A DNA stretch of 64,000 nucleotides from Pseudomonas sp. WN033 (lineage in GTDB: Bacteria; Pseudomonadota; Gammaproteobacteria; Pseudomonadales; Pseudomonadaceae). The stretch spans positions 372,001 through 436,000 of the forward strand of contig NSKG01000001.1 in the NCBI GenBank assembly GCA_002287035.1, written 5' to 3'. Below the pieces are notes generated by a model that saw only the letters and a list, made by a program, of their open reading frames with translations, was not told where the DNA came from and ran no database searches. The position numbers were made by a program, and so were the translations under genes. This document shows positions 51,527 to 62,115 of this stretch, piece by piece. Each line of letters starts with the position of its first letter. Position 1 is the stretch's first letter.

Positions 51527-52561
51527 ATGAGCGAATGTTTCAGCCTGGCCTTTGGCATCGGTACCCAGAACAGCGCCGGCGAATGGCTTGAAGTCTACTA
51601 TCCGCAACCCCTGCTCAACCCCGAACCGGCCCTGGTCAAGGCCGTCTCCGAGCAGGTCGGCTACACCGGCGGCAACCAGGCCATCAGCCTGCAACCCAGT
51701 CAATGTGGCGCCTTGGGCAAGGCCATGGCCGCTGCCGGCTACGCAGAAAGCGGTGCCCTGATCGCCCAACTGGAAACCAGCAACCGCCCGCTGGTGGTCA
51801 CTATCCTGGCCAGCGATGAAGCGCCCAGCTCCACCCCCGAGGCCTACCTCAAACTGCACCTGCTCTCGCACCGGCTGGTCAAGCCGCACGGGGTAGTGCT
51901 GGCCGGCATCTTCCCGCTGTTGCCGAACGTAGCCTGGACCAATCAGGGCGCTATCGACATCAACGAGCTACCGCAGCGCCAACTGGCCGCCCGTCTTAAG
52001 GGTGAAACCCTGAACGTGCACAGCGTCGACAAGTTCCCGTGCATGACCGACTACGTGGTCCCGACCGGCGTGCGTATCGCCGACAGCGCTCGCGTACGCC
52101 TGGGCGCCTACGTCGGCGAAGGCACCACCGTGATGCATGAAGGCTTTATCAACTTCAACGCCGGCACCGACGGCACCAGCATGGTCGAAGGCCGTATCTC
52201 CGCTGGTGTATTCGTCGGCAAGGGTTCGGACCTGGGTGGCGGCTGCTCGACCATGGGCACCCTGTCCGGCGGTGGCAACATCGTCATCTCGGTCGGTGAA
52301 GGCTGCCTGATCGGCGCCAACGCCGGTATCGGTATCCCGCTGGGCGACCGCTGCACCGTCGAGGCCGGTCTGTACATCACCGCCGGGATCAAGATCGCCC
52401 TGCTGGATGACGCTGACAATCTGGTCAAAGTGATCAAGGCTCGCGAACTGGCTAACCAGAACGACCTGCTGTTCCGCCGTAACTCGCAAACCGGCGCCAT
52501 CGAGTGCAAGACCAACAAGAGCGCCATTCAGCTCAACGAGATGCTCCACGCGCACAACTGA
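51527..52561 (+). CDS. dapD: Tetrahydrodipicolinate N-succinyltransferase
   Basis: This 344-aa acyltransferase is the long form of DapD found in Pseudomonas and actinobacteria. It has an N-terminal domain (SLAFGIGTQNSAGEWLEVYY) and a C-terminal left-handed beta helix (ARVRLGAYVGEGTTVMHEGFINFNAGT, GGGCSTMGTLSGGGN) with trimeric active sites. AAGGA lies 7 bases before the ATG. It feeds DapC, encoded upstream; DapE, encoded 2.1 kb downstream, removes the succinyl group. Confidence 0.96.
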   Translation: MSECFSLAFGIGTQNSAGEWLEVYYPQPLLNPEPALVKAVSEQVGYTGGNQAISLQPSQCGALGKAMAAAGYAESGALIAQLETSNRPLVVTILASDEAPSSTPEAYLKLHLLSHRLVKPHGVVLAGIFPLLPNVAWTNQGAIDINELPQRQLAARLKGETLNVHSVDKFPCMTDYVVPTGVRIADSARVRLGAYVGEGTTVMHEGFINFNAGTDGTSMVEGRISAGVFVGKGSDLGGGCSTMGTLSGGGNIVISVGEGCLIGANAGIGIPLGDRCTVEAGLYITAGIKIALLDDADNLVKVIKARELANQNDLLFRRNSQTGAIECKTNKSAIQLNEMLHAHN

Positions 52562-52592
52562 GGCGCCGGCAGCACACCCACCGCTGTGGCAC

Positions 52593-52627
52593 AAAAAGGC
52601 CCGCACCTTCCGATGCGGGCCTTTTTT
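52593..52627. terminator. Bidirectional terminator between dapD and tcdA
   Basis: AAAAAGGCCCGCA and TGCGGGCCTTTTT form a 13-bp perfect stem with an 8-base loop; A and T tracts flank it on both sides. It ends dapD on the plus strand and tcdA on the minus strand. Confidence 0.92.
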
Positions 52628-52638
52628 GCTGCGTGCTG

Positions 52639-53415
52639 TTAACGTAACAGCCGCTGCACCATCTGCGCCGCCGCAACCATCCCAAAGGTCGCGGTCACCA
52701 TGGTCACTGCACCAAAACCACCGGCGCAGTCCAGCCGCACGCCCTCACCGACAAAGGACTTCTGCTGACACACCGTGCCGTCGGGTTTCGGATAGCGCAA
52801 CTGCTCGGTGGAATATACGCAGGGCACACCAAAGCTGCGCTTGCTGTCGGCCCGCGGGAAGTTGTGATCGCGCCGCAACAGCGAGCGCGCCTTGGCCGCC
52901 AGCGGATCGTTGACGGTTTTTGACAGGTCAGCAACGCTGACCTTGGTCGGATCAATCTGCCCACCAGCGCCGCCGGTGGTGATAATCGGAATTTTGCGCC
53001 GCCGGCACCAGGCGATCAACGCTACCTTGGAGGCCACACTGTCGATGCAGTCAACCACGCCATCGAGATCATCGGTGATGTAGTCGGCCAGTGTCGCCGG
53101 GGTCACGAAATCCATCACCGGCCGCACCTCACAGGCCGGATTGATCGCCCGTAGACGCTCAGCCATAGCCTCGACCTTGGGCCGACCAATCTGCCCGGTC
53201 AGCGCCGGCAACTGGCGGTTGGTGTTGGTCAGGCACAGCTCGTCCAGATCAATCAGCGTGATCCGGCCTATACCGGTGCGACCCAGCGCCTCGGCCACCC
53301 ACGAGCCCACCCCGCCAATACCGACTACCGCCACATGGCTTGCCTGCAGGCGTACCAGGGCCTCACGGCCATAAAGTCGGGCTATGCCACCAAAGCGGGG
53401 ATCATCAACAGTCAT
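52639..53415 (-). CDS. tcdA: tRNA threonylcarbamoyladenosine dehydratase (CsdL/TcdA-like)
   Basis: This 258-aa E1/ThiF-type adenylating enzyme cyclises t6A37 in tRNAs. It has the Rossmann ATP-binding GIGGVGSWVAEAL, DLDELCLTNTNRQ, VDCIDSVASKVALI and GAGGQIDPTKV. The start at 53415 follows GAGG at 5 bases; a frame 16 codons longer lacks a site. It is alone on the minus strand between dapD and rlmF. Confidence 0.93.
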   Translation of the reverse strand: MTVDDPRFGGIARLYGREALVRLQASHVAVVGIGGVGSWVAEALGRTGIGRITLIDLDELCLTNTNRQLPALTGQIGRPKVEAMAERLRAINPACEVRPVMDFVTPATLADYITDDLDGVVDCIDSVASKVALIAWCRRRKIPIITTGGAGGQIDPTKVSVADLSKTVNDPLAAKARSLLRRDHNFPRADSKRSFGVPCVYSTEQLRYPKPDGTVCQQKSFVGEGVRLDCAGGFGAVTMVTATFGMVAAAQMVQRLLR

Positions 53416-53529
53416 GCGCACCTCAAAATTCCAGGGCCGGCAGTATACCAGCGCGCCATGCACTGATCATTAAACGCACGACCAACGCCAACCCATGATT
53501 CATCGGCACTGGCCCGGACTGTCCCGAAC

Positions 53530-53538
53530 TTATCCACA
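53530..53538 (+). promoter_or_regulatory. Consensus DnaA box
   Basis: TTATCCACA is an exact consensus DnaA-binding 9-mer, with a weaker CCATCCACA starting at 53542 and a TTATCCAAG near 53612. They lie in the 221-bp tcdA-rlmF intergenic region, where no other feature is seen. A single perfect box can occur by chance. Confidence 0.4.
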
Positions 53539-53636
53539 GCACCATCCACAGATCGTGTGCATAACCGCAGCACGGGACTGTCGCCAGCTCGCCCGGCATG
53601 GGACACTAAGGTTTATCCAAGTAAATAATCCAAGCC

Positions 53637-54605
53637 ATGTCCAAAGCCTCCACACCGCCTGCGCGCTTTCACCCACGCAACCGCCACCAGGGACACTACG
53701 ACCTGCCCCGGCTGGCCCAGACCAGCCCGGCTCTGGGACGCTGGCTGCGCACCAACCCAAATGGCGAACCGAGCCTTGACTTCGCCGAACCCGAGGCGGT
53801 CAAGGCACTCAACCGCGCCCTGCTGACACACTGGTACGCGCTGCGCGACTGGGATATTCCCAATGGCTACCTGTGCCCACCGGTACCTGGACGCGCCGAT
53901 CTTATCCACTGCCTGGCCGACCTGCTGGGCGAAAGCCACAACGGCACGATTCCGACCGGCCCAGGTCTGGTCGGTCTGGATATTGGCACCGGCGCCAACC
54001 TGATCTACCCGCTGATCGGCACGCATGAATACGGCTGGCGTTTCGTCGGTAGCGACATCGACCCGACGGCGCTCGCCAATGCTCAGCGACTTGTCAGCGC
54101 CAACGCCTTGCCGACAGCTGTCGAGCTGCGCCAGCAGTCAGACCCGCAGAGTATCCTGCACGGCATCATCGGCGCCGACGAGCGGTTCGACTTCAGCCTC
54201 TGCAACCCGCCATTTCATCCCAGCGCCGCCCAGGCCCGGGATGGCAGCCGACGCAAATGGCGCAACCTCGGCCAACCCGGCCGGGCCCAACGCGAGCCGC
54301 TGCTCAACTTTGGAGGTCAGGCCAACGAGCTGCACTGTCCAGGGGGCGAAGCCGGGTTTCTCGGGCGCCTGGCCGAGGAAAGTGCGGCCTTCACCCAGCA
54401 AGTGTTCTGGTTTACCGCGCTGGTGTCTAAAGCTGCCAGCCTGCCGGCATTACAGGCGCAACTACAGCAGCTCGGTGCCCGCGACGTCCGGATTGTGCCA
54501 ATGCAGCAGGGCCATAAGCACAGTCGCCTGCTGGCCTGGACCTTCCTGGACAAGAAACAGCGCCGCCGCTGGCGCCGCGAGCGCTGGCCACAGCCCTGTG
54601 AATAA
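53637..54605 (+). CDS. rlmF: 23S rRNA (adenine(1618)-N6)-methyltransferase
   Basis: This 322-aa SAM-dependent methyltransferase modifies A1618 of 23S rRNA. It opens with [16 protein letters not shown], carries the SAM-binding [14 protein letters not shown] and VGSDIDP, and the N6-adenine catalytic motif CNPPFHPS (NPPF). The family's SRRKWRNLG stretch is present. The C-terminus is rich in basic residues, fitting RNA binding. Confidence 0.95.
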   Translation: MSKASTPPARFHPRNRHQGHYDLPRLAQTSPALGRWLRTNPNGEPSLDFAEPEAVKALNRALLTHWYALRDWDIPNGYLCPPVPGRADLIHCLADLLGESHNGTIPTGPGLVGLDIGTGANLIYPLIGTHEYGWRFVGSDIDPTALANAQRLVSANALPTAVELRQQSDPQSILHGIIGADERFDFSLCNPPFHPSAAQARDGSRRKWRNLGQPGRAQREPLLNFGGQANELHCPGGEAGFLGRLAEESAAFTQQVFWFTALVSKAASLPALQAQLQQLGARDVRIVPMQQGHKHSRLLAWTFLDKKQRRRWRRERWPQPCE

Positions 54606-55804
<1,199 letters not shown>

Positions 55805-55805
<1 letters not shown>

Positions 55806-56608
55806 TGCTGAATCTGATCTGTCCACTGTGCCACAGCGCGCTGACTCAGCAGGAGCGCCAGTGGCGCTGCTCCAACCAGCACAGTTACGACCAGGCGCGT
55901 CAGGGTTATCTGAATCTGTTGCTGGTCCAGCACAAGCGCAGCAAGCAGCCTGGCGACACACCGCAGATGCTGGGCTGCCGCCAGGCCTTTCTCGATGCCG
56001 GCCACTATCAGCCGGTCAGCAAGCAGATCAATCAGAGCCTGGCCGCGCAGACACCGGCCAACCTGCTGGACATGGGCTGTGGCGAAGGTTACTACACCGC
56101 CCGGCTGCAGCAGGCCCTGCCAGCTACCGCCATCGCCGGACTGGACATCAGCAAGGATGCGATCATCAAGGCCTGCCGCCGCAGCAAGTCGATCCAGTGG
56201 CTGGTCGGCTCCAGCGCCCGTCTGCCGGCCGCCGATGCCAGCCTGGACGCGCTGTTGTGCGTGTTCAGCCCCTGGTCCTGGGACGAATGTCTGCGCACGC
56301 TCAAACCGGGTGGCCGAGTATTGCTGGTTGGCCCCCAGGCCGAGCATCTGCTGAGCCTGCGTGAATCGCTGTACGACCAGATTCACCCTACCCCGGACCT
56401 GATCCGCGACTGTCCCACCGGGCTGGAGATCGTCAGCGACCAGACCCTGCGCTATGCTTTGAACCTGAACCCGGCCGACCTGGCCAATCTGATCGGCATG
56501 ACCCCTCACGGCTTTCGCAGCCAGCCCGAGCGCCAGCAGGCGCTGATCGAGGCCGGCATTGAAGGACTGGAGGTGGCCATGCGTCTGGTCATGCTGCAAC
56601 GCCGCTAA
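55805..56608 (+). CDS. rlmA: 23S rRNA (guanine(745)-N1)-methyltransferase
   Basis: This 267-aa protein has an N-terminal zinc ribbon (CPLCHSALTQQERQWRCSNQHSYD; cysteines plus histidine) and a SAM methyltransferase core (LLDMGCGEGYYTARL, GLDISKDAIIKA, CVFSPW). This pairing is diagnostic for RlmA, which modifies G745 of 23S rRNA. Its start overlaps the dapE stop. Confidence 0.94.
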
Positions 56609-56619
56609 GAGGACCACCC

Positions 56620-56994
56620 GTGCGCCAACCGGATATCGAGATCTACCTGCGTGAAGACCATCTGCCCGCTCTGCTCGACTGGCTGGCCAGCCTCGGTCAG
56701 CTGCAACAGACCAGCACCAGCGGACGAGCCAGCCTGGAACTGGACGGTGTGCGCATCCCGGTATTGATCGTGCACAAGGCCGCAGGCAAATGGGCCAGCA
56801 TCTGGTTCGACAGCGACCGCACCCCTTGGGCCACCGACACCGATTGCGCCCGCGCCGTGTTCGCCGCGATTGGTCAGGAAGTGCGTTGCTCGGTGGGAGG
56901 TTGGTCCGAAGACGATGGCGAAGACGACGCCGATCGCTGGCTCAAGGTCAATGCCGAGGGTGAAAACGAGTTTATCTGGGCGATGCAGCGCTAA
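56620..56994 (+). CDS. Conserved hypothetical acidic protein
   Basis: This 124-aa soluble protein starts with GTG, with AGAGG 7 bases upstream. It has no signal peptide or membrane segment; the central hydrophobic strand (IPVLIVHKAAGKWASIWFDS) and an acidic loop (EDDGEDDADR) are the only marked features. It follows rlmA by 11 bp and is probably cotranscribed. I do not recognise a characterised family. Confidence 0.75.
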   Translation: MRQPDIEIYLREDHLPALLDWLASLGQLQQTSTSGRASLELDGVRIPVLIVHKAAGKWASIWFDSDRTPWATDTDCARAVFAAIGQEVRCSVGGWSEDDGEDDADRWLKVNAEGENEFIWAMQR

Positions 56995-57067
56995 GCCAAC
57001 CTTGAAGAATCCATGGGCGCAACCAACCTCTGACGCCCTAGCGCCAGACCACAGAGCCGGAAAGAGA

Positions 57068-57097
57068 AAAGGCTGCCCGATTGCTCGAACAGCCTTT
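57068..57097 (-). terminator. Terminator after the cold-shock gene
   Basis: AAAGGCTG (57068-57075) and CAGCCTTT (57090-57097) form an 8-bp stem. On the minus strand it is followed by TCTCTTT. It lies just after the cold-shock protein stop and faces the end of the plus-strand operon, so it may serve both. Confidence 0.65.
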
Positions 57098-57101
57098 GTC
57101 C

Positions 57102-57311
57102 TCAGAGCTTGGTGACGTCTTCGGCCTGAAGGCCCTTCTGCCCCTGGGTCACGGTGAACTCCACCTTTTGACCTTCAACCAAGGTGCGGTGACCATCACC
57201 ACGGATGGCACGGAAATGCACGAAAACATCCGGGCCGGATTCACGCTGAATAAAACCAAAACCTTTGGCATCGTTGAACCACTTAACGGTCCCGAGCTCG
57301 CGTTCTGCCAT
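57102..57311 (-). CDS. Cold-shock domain protein (CspA/CspD family)
   Basis: This 69-aa single-OB-fold RNA chaperone begins [21 protein letters not shown] (RNP1 K-G-F-G-F) and has RNP2 DVFVHF. The start at 57311 removes an 18-residue extension with no family counterpart. The 282-bp upstream region (57312-57593) has no other gene and includes its likely long 5' leader, common for cold-induced csp genes. Confidence 0.94.
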   Translation of the reverse strand: MAERELGTVKWFNDAKGFGFIQRESGPDVFVHFRAIRGDGHRTLVEGQKVEFTVTQGQKGLQAEDVTKL

Positions 57312-57556
57312 TACCACAATCTCCACAACTGCCTGATAGGTACACGCTGTCCGAAGGAGCAGCACTGTCGACGCTCCATATCAACCTGTACTTCAAACCC
57401 GTGTGCCTGGCGCAGATGCGGTCGTGCTCAACTGGGCGAGGGGCAGCCATACAGCCTAGCCGCGCCTCACATAGAAGGGTGTTATTAGAGGCCGTACCCC
57501 GATTCTAGCCAAACCCAATGCCGGTGCAAGTGGTTTTTATGCCGAGACAGAGGCCC

Positions 57557-57580
57557 TGCCGGCCAGATCACTGACCGGCA
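57557..57580 (-). terminator. Possible terminator after the DUF4340 gene
   Basis: TGCCGG (57557-57562) pairs with CCGGCA (57575-57580), with an inner CAG/CTG helping, 14 bp after the DUF4340 stop. No strong U-tract follows, so this is weak. Confidence 0.35.
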
Positions 57581-57593
57581 CGAGCCCACCCCA

Positions 57594-58583
57594 TTACTCG
57601 TCAGCAGCAGTGCGAATGATATCGGCCTGGCGCTTGTTAAGGTTTTCCATCTGCCCGATACCGATCTGAAACGCCCAACGCGAATCGGCATTGACCCGGA
57701 TCTGTTCGGACTCGGACGGCTCCTGTGCAAAGCTCTCGATCACCACCCAGTAGCGGCCGGCGACCTCATGCAGGGCTGCTTGCAGCTCGGTACCGGCCCA
57801 GGTGGTGACGGTCATGCGCAGTTTTGGCTGATCCAGCTCCAGACTATCACGCAGAGCCACACTCTGAGCGCGCAGATCGAGCAAGGCCAGAACCATGCTG
57901 TTGATCCAGCGCTCATTACCCTGCTGCTGCTCTGGAGCCAGGTCAGCGATGCGGAAGTTGTAATCGCCCTCGCTGGCCTTTTCGAGCGCCAGCACATCAC
58001 CATCGGCATGGGCCCAGCGGGCACTGGCCGCAAGCTCCATCGGCAACTCGACCACCTTCAGATCAAGCCAGTCATGACTGCTCAGCGACATGCCCAGCGG
58101 CCGGCTGAGCAACCAGACCTGATCCTGCCCGGCAAAACGCATCAACTGACCACTGCCGGCGGCTTCACCAAAGATCAGCCCTAACTGGTTGTCACCAGCG
58201 CCCAGCACGACTTTCAGGCTGTTATCACCGCTGGCCTGATCATCCAGCCCGAGCCGGGCATGGTGCGCCGGATTGGCAGTCTTGGCCTCAAGAATCCGCG
58301 CACCACGCAAGGCAGTCAGCAGCGCCGCCAAGCGCTCGCGCAGCACCGGAAACTGATCATGGACCGGCACGCCCCAGCCGTCCTGATCACGACTCAGCTC
58401 AACCACCTGATCAGCTCGTGCCAGGCTGATCCATTCAGCCTGCCCCAACAACGCCAATTGCGCCTCATCGAGCATCGGCCGGCTTTGCAGATCGGCCACC
58501 CGGTCACTGCTACGCATTTGCAGGGTCAACGCCACCAGCACCAGACTAACGATGGCAGTGACGATTATCAGCTTGTTACGCAT
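57594..58583 (-). CDS. DUF4340-domain protein of an ABC system
   Basis: This 329-aa protein has an N-terminal membrane anchor (LIIVTAIVSLVLVALTL) and a large periplasmic region with the DUF4340 repeats (RILEAKTANPAHHARLGLDD, VVLGAGDNQLGLIFGE). It is the last gene of a minus-strand set with an ABC ATPase, a permease and a GldG-like protein; such proteins accompany gliding-type ABC exporters in many bacteria, but the substrate is unknown. The gap to the GldG-like stop is 13 bp. Confidence 0.85.
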   Translation of the reverse strand: MRNKLIIVTAIVSLVLVALTLQMRSSDRVADLQSRPMLDEAQLALLGQAEWISLARADQVVELSRDQDGWGVPVHDQFPVLRERLAALLTALRGARILEAKTANPAHHARLGLDDQASGDNSLKVVLGAGDNQLGLIFGEAAGSGQLMRFAGQDQVWLLSRPLGMSLSSHDWLDLKVVELPMELAASARWAHADGDVLALEKASEGDYNFRIADLAPEQQQGNERWINSMVLALLDLRAQSVALRDSLELDQPKLRMTVTTWAGTELQAALHEVAGRYWVVIESFAQEPSESEQIRVNADSRWAFQIGIGQMENLNKRQADIIRTAADE

Positions 58584-58596
58584 ATCCGCCCTCCCC

Positions 58597-60438
58597 TCAG
58601 GCCTTGCGCCGCCAGCGACCGATCAGCCACCAGCCCAGCATGCCGAGGCTGAGCAACAGCGGCACCAGACCGATGTTGATGACCTTCAGCCAATTGCCCA
58701 GACGCTCGATGTCGGCATTGAGTTGGAAACGGACATCACGCAGTTGCTTACGGATTTCCAGTTTGTCGTCGAGAAAACGCTGGATCGCCTCCTGCTGCTC
58801 ACTGCTCAGCTCAGTCAACTGAGTGGGATCCTGATTCTGCTGCAGCTCGGCCAGACGCCGCTCGGTCTCGGCCAGTTGCTGCTGCAAGCGCTGCTCGCTG
58901 GCGCGGAACCGCCGCTCAGCCTTGCGCTGCAGATCCTGTACCACAGTGAACGGACGACTGAAGTCGCCGCGTGAACGCACGCTGATCAGCGCCTCGGAAC
59001 CGGACAGGTTGTCCAGCGCGTTGATCAGGAAGCCACCATTGTCAGCCCAGGGCTGTGGAATACGCTGACCAAAGAAGTCCTGCACCTGCACCCACATCCG
59101 ATCGCTGAGCAGATCGGTATCGGCCACCAGCAACACATTGATGTTGTCAGCCTCAGTCAGCACCGGTTCACGCCCTTCCAGCCCTTGCGGGTAGGCAGTG
59201 CTGGCCGGCCCCTGCAGGCGAGCGGCAAAGTGATAGATCTGCTCATCGGCCTGGAAACCATTGAGCAGCGCTTCCGGATCCTGCAGGGAGGCAAAGCGGC
59301 TGCTGTCGACCAGCGCACTGCTCGCGGTACTCGAGAGTAGTGGCATGAACCGGGTACCGGCACCCTCGATCGGCTTCAGCGCACCACCGGTGGCAATGGT
59401 CAGCAACTGCAGTGGCGCGGTCACAGTGTCTTCGCTATCACGCTGGGCCTGTTCCAGCTCCAGCCAGCCAATATGCCGAGCCGGCAATTGGCCCTGGCCG
59501 CGGCTGACCGACATGCCCAGGCGGGTGTCGACCACCACCTTCTCCAGATCGTAGTCCACCCCCCAGGCCGCCAGCAGCGGACCCAGGTCAGAAGCCCGGC
59601 CGTCGGCCATACCTTCGATCATGGCATCAGTGCTGATGTCCATTTCCGCATAGGGATCGATAAAGCTCAGCAAACGGCCACCACGCAGCACGAACTGGTC
59701 CACCGCAAACAGTGCCGACTCGGTCAGCGACTTGGGATGAATCAGCAGCAGCACCTCGATGTCCTCAGGTATCTCATCCAGATCAGGTTCCAGACTCTGA
59801 ATGGTGAACAACTGGCGAATCTGCTCCAACACGGTCCATGGCGGCATGGGCTGGCCGCTCATTGGGTTCATCCCACCACCAATCGGCAGACCACTGATCA
59901 GGCCGATTTGCGGTTTCTCCGGCTGCGACAGGCTGTTGACAAGACGGCTCAGCTCATACTCGAGCAGGCCTTCCTGTTCCAGGGTGAAGAACGGAATGAT
60001 TTCACGCTGGGCCAGGCTGTTGGTACCGGCCAGACCAAAGTACAGCTTGTCACCGGTCTGACTCAGCGGAATCGCCTGCAAACCAAATTCGGCCGCGCGG
60101 TCCTCAGCCTCCGAGAACGGTTGCGGATCAATGATCTGCAAGCGCAGCTTGCCGCCGGCTACCCGCTCATATTCCTTGAGCATCTCCTCAACCCGCCGTG
60201 CGTAGTTGCGCAGCATCACCATGTCCTTACTGGCACGGTCGGAGAAGAAGAAGTACAGGGTGATCGGCTCGTCAATATCACGCAGGATCTGCCGGGTTCC
60301 ATCGGAGATGGTGTAGAGCTTCTGCTCGGTCAAGTCGAGCCGGGCACCGGTCAGCAACACGCTGGAGGCCATATTGAAGGCAAGGAAGGCCAGCAGCAGT
60401 ACCAGCAGGCCGGTACCGGAATACATCAGTCGTTTCAT
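58597..60438 (-). CDS. GldG-like ABC-associated protein
   Basis: This 613-aa protein has transmembrane helices at both ends (LLVLLLAFLAFNMAS at the N-terminus; IGLVPLLLSLGMLGWWLIG at the C-terminus) and a long periplasmic part. It has the Gldg/ABC_transp_aux fold: YFFFSDRASKDMVMLRNYARRVEEML, then IDPYAEMDIS, then ending in a charged coiled coil (about 520-580). It belongs to the same unit as the permease (16 bp upstream). In Bacteroidetes relatives function in gliding; here the role is unknown. Confidence 0.87.
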   Translation of the reverse strand: MKRLMYSGTGLLVLLLAFLAFNMASSVLLTGARLDLTEQKLYTISDGTRQILRDIDEPITLYFFFSDRASKDMVMLRNYARRVEEMLKEYERVAGGKLRLQIIDPQPFSEAEDRAAEFGLQAIPLSQTGDKLYFGLAGTNSLAQREIIPFFTLEQEGLLEYELSRLVNSLSQPEKPQIGLISGLPIGGGMNPMSGQPMPPWTVLEQIRQLFTIQSLEPDLDEIPEDIEVLLLIHPKSLTESALFAVDQFVLRGGRLLSFIDPYAEMDISTDAMIEGMADGRASDLGPLLAAWGVDYDLEKVVVDTRLGMSVSRGQGQLPARHIGWLELEQAQRDSEDTVTAPLQLLTIATGGALKPIEGAGTRFMPLLSSTASSALVDSSRFASLQDPEALLNGFQADEQIYHFAARLQGPASTAYPQGLEGREPVLTEADNINVLLVADTDLLSDRMWVQVQDFFGQRIPQPWADNGGFLINALDNLSGSEALISVRSRGDFSRPFTVVQDLQRKAERRFRASEQRLQQQLAETERRLAELQQNQDPTQLTELSSEQQEAIQRFLDDKLEIRKQLRDVRFQLNADIERLGNWLKVINIGLVPLLLSLGMLGWWLIGRWRRKA

Positions 60439-60454
60439 GTCGATCTCCTTTGCC

Positions 60455-61189
60455 TCAGTCGGCCTTTTTCAGGTCGATGACGATTGCCGTGGCCAGCAGC
60501 CAGACGGCCATCAACGAGATGAAATACAGCAGGTCACGCAGATCCAGAACGCCCTTGCTGATGGCATCGAAGCGAATCAGGAAGCTGAGTGAGGCAATGG
60601 CGTCCAGCAGCCACTGGGGAGCCCAGCCGCTGAACAGATCAAGCAGTAGCGGAAAGCCACTGACGATAAAGATAAAGCACACCACTACGCTGACGATGAA
60701 GGCGATCACCTGGTTCTTGGTCAGCGCCGAGATGCACGAACCAATCGCCAGATAGCCTCCCGCCAACAACCAGCTACCCAGATAACCGGTAAAGATCGCA
60801 CCATTATCCGGCGAGCCCAGATAGTTGACGGTAATGATGATCGGGAACGTCAGCAGCAGAGCGATGCCGATGAATACCCAGGCCGCCAGGAACTTGCCCA
60901 GCACCATGTCGGCGCGTGACACCGGCAGGGTCATCAGTAGCTCGATGGTGCCTGACTTGCGCTCCTCGGCCCACAGGCGCATGGCCACGGCCGGTACCAG
61001 AAACAGATACAGCCAGGGATGGAAGTTGAAGAACGGCACCAGATCGGCCTGACCGCTTTCATAGAAGCCACCAAGGTAAAAGGTGAATACCGCCGACAGT
61101 ACCAGGAAGATAACAATAAAGATGAACGCCAGCGGGGTGGCAAAGTAGCTGCCCAGCTCACGCTTGAAGATCACGTTCAGGTTGTTCAT
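60455..61189 (-). CDS. ABC-2-type permease (GldF-like)
   Basis: This 244-aa membrane protein has six hydrophobic segments, beginning IFKRELGSYFATPLAFIFI. The conserved AEERKSGTIELLMTLPVSR is the ABC-2 coupling region typical of GldF and NosY-type permeases. Its start overlaps the ATPase gene by 4 bases. Confidence 0.9.
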   Translation of the reverse strand: MNNLNVIFKRELGSYFATPLAFIFIVIFLVLSAVFTFYLGGFYESGQADLVPFFNFHPWLYLFLVPAVAMRLWAEERKSGTIELLMTLPVSRADMVLGKFLAAWVFIGIALLLTFPIIITVNYLGSPDNGAIFTGYLGSWLLAGGYLAIGSCISALTKNQVIAFIVSVVVCFIFIVSGFPLLLDLFSGWAPQWLLDAIASLSFLIRFDAISKGVLDLRDLLYFISLMAVWLLATAIVIDLKKAD

Positions 61190-62115
61190 GCGGCCTCCCC
61201 CGCGGTCAGACGGCGGAACACTTCATCCAGACGGCCCCGCTCGACCGACAGCTCCTTGACCGGCCAGTTGTGGCTGCGCGCCAGCTCACCAACCGCCGGG
61301 AAGATCACCGCACCAGGCTGAGCCAGCACGGTCAGCAGTTGCCCTTCGCGCTGCTGCTCGATCTCGACCACCCCGGGCAGGCTCAGCAATGCCTGGGTAT
61401 CGACCGGTTGCTGCAGCTCCAGGGTCACCGCCTGGTGGTAACGTGAACGAGCTTCGAGCTCATCCGGCGTGCCGTTGGCCAGCAACTTGCCGCGACCTAT
61501 GATCACCGCCCGGGAACAAACCGCGCTGACCTCTTCGAGGATATGCGTGGAGATCACCACGATCTTGTTACTGCCTTCAGCCAGTTGCTGAATCAGCCGC
61601 CGCACCTGATGTTTCTGGTTCGGGTCCAGGCCATCGGTGGGTTCGTCAAGAATCAACACCTTGGGGTCATGGAGGATTGCCTGGGCCAAACCAACCCGGC
61701 GCTTGAAGCCTTTGGACAGGGTTTCGATACTCTGGTTGAGCACACTCGCAAGTTCCACCTGCTCTACCGCGTGTGCCACGCGCTGGTGCTTCTCAGCACC
61801 CTTGAAGCCGCGCACCTCGGCAATGAATTCAAGAAAGCGTTTGACCCGCATGTCGCCGTAACAGGGCGCGCCTTCGGGCAGGTAGCCCATCTCGCGTTGG
61901 GCCTGCAGGGTCTGAGTCTGGATATCATACCCACACACCGTGGCGCTGCCGCCGTCCGGGGTAAGAAATCCGGTGAGCATTTTCATGGTGGTGGATTTGC
62001 CGGCACCGTTCGGGCCGAGAAATCCGAGCACTTCTCCCGGCTTGACGTCAAAGGACAGGTTGTCCACTGCAACGTGCTCGCCGAAGCGTTTGGTCAGGCT
62101 GTTTATGCTTATCAT
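61186..62115 (-). CDS. ABC transporter ATPase (GldA-like)
   Basis: This 309-aa ATPase has Walker A (FLGPNGAGKSTTMK), the signature LSKGFKRRVGLAQAI and Walker B (PKVLILDEPTDGLDP) with the switch histidine in ISTHILEEV. The C-terminal 90 residues form the extension seen in ABC-2 ATPases. The start at 62115 is chosen at MISINSLTKRFG; an upstream frame of 66 codons has a composition unlike the gene. Confidence 0.92.
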   Translation of the reverse strand: MISINSLTKRFGEHVAVDNLSFDVKPGEVLGFLGPNGAGKSTTMKMLTGFLTPDGGSATVCGYDIQTQTLQAQREMGYLPEGAPCYGDMRVKRFLEFIAEVRGFKGAEKHQRVAHAVEQVELASVLNQSIETLSKGFKRRVGLAQAILHDPKVLILDEPTDGLDPNQKHQVRRLIQQLAEGSNKIVVISTHILEEVSAVCSRAVIIGRGKLLANGTPDELEARSRYHQAVTLELQQPVDTQALLSLPGVVEIEQQREGQLLTVLAQPGAVIFPAVGELARSHNWPVKELSVERGRLDEVFRRLTAGEAA

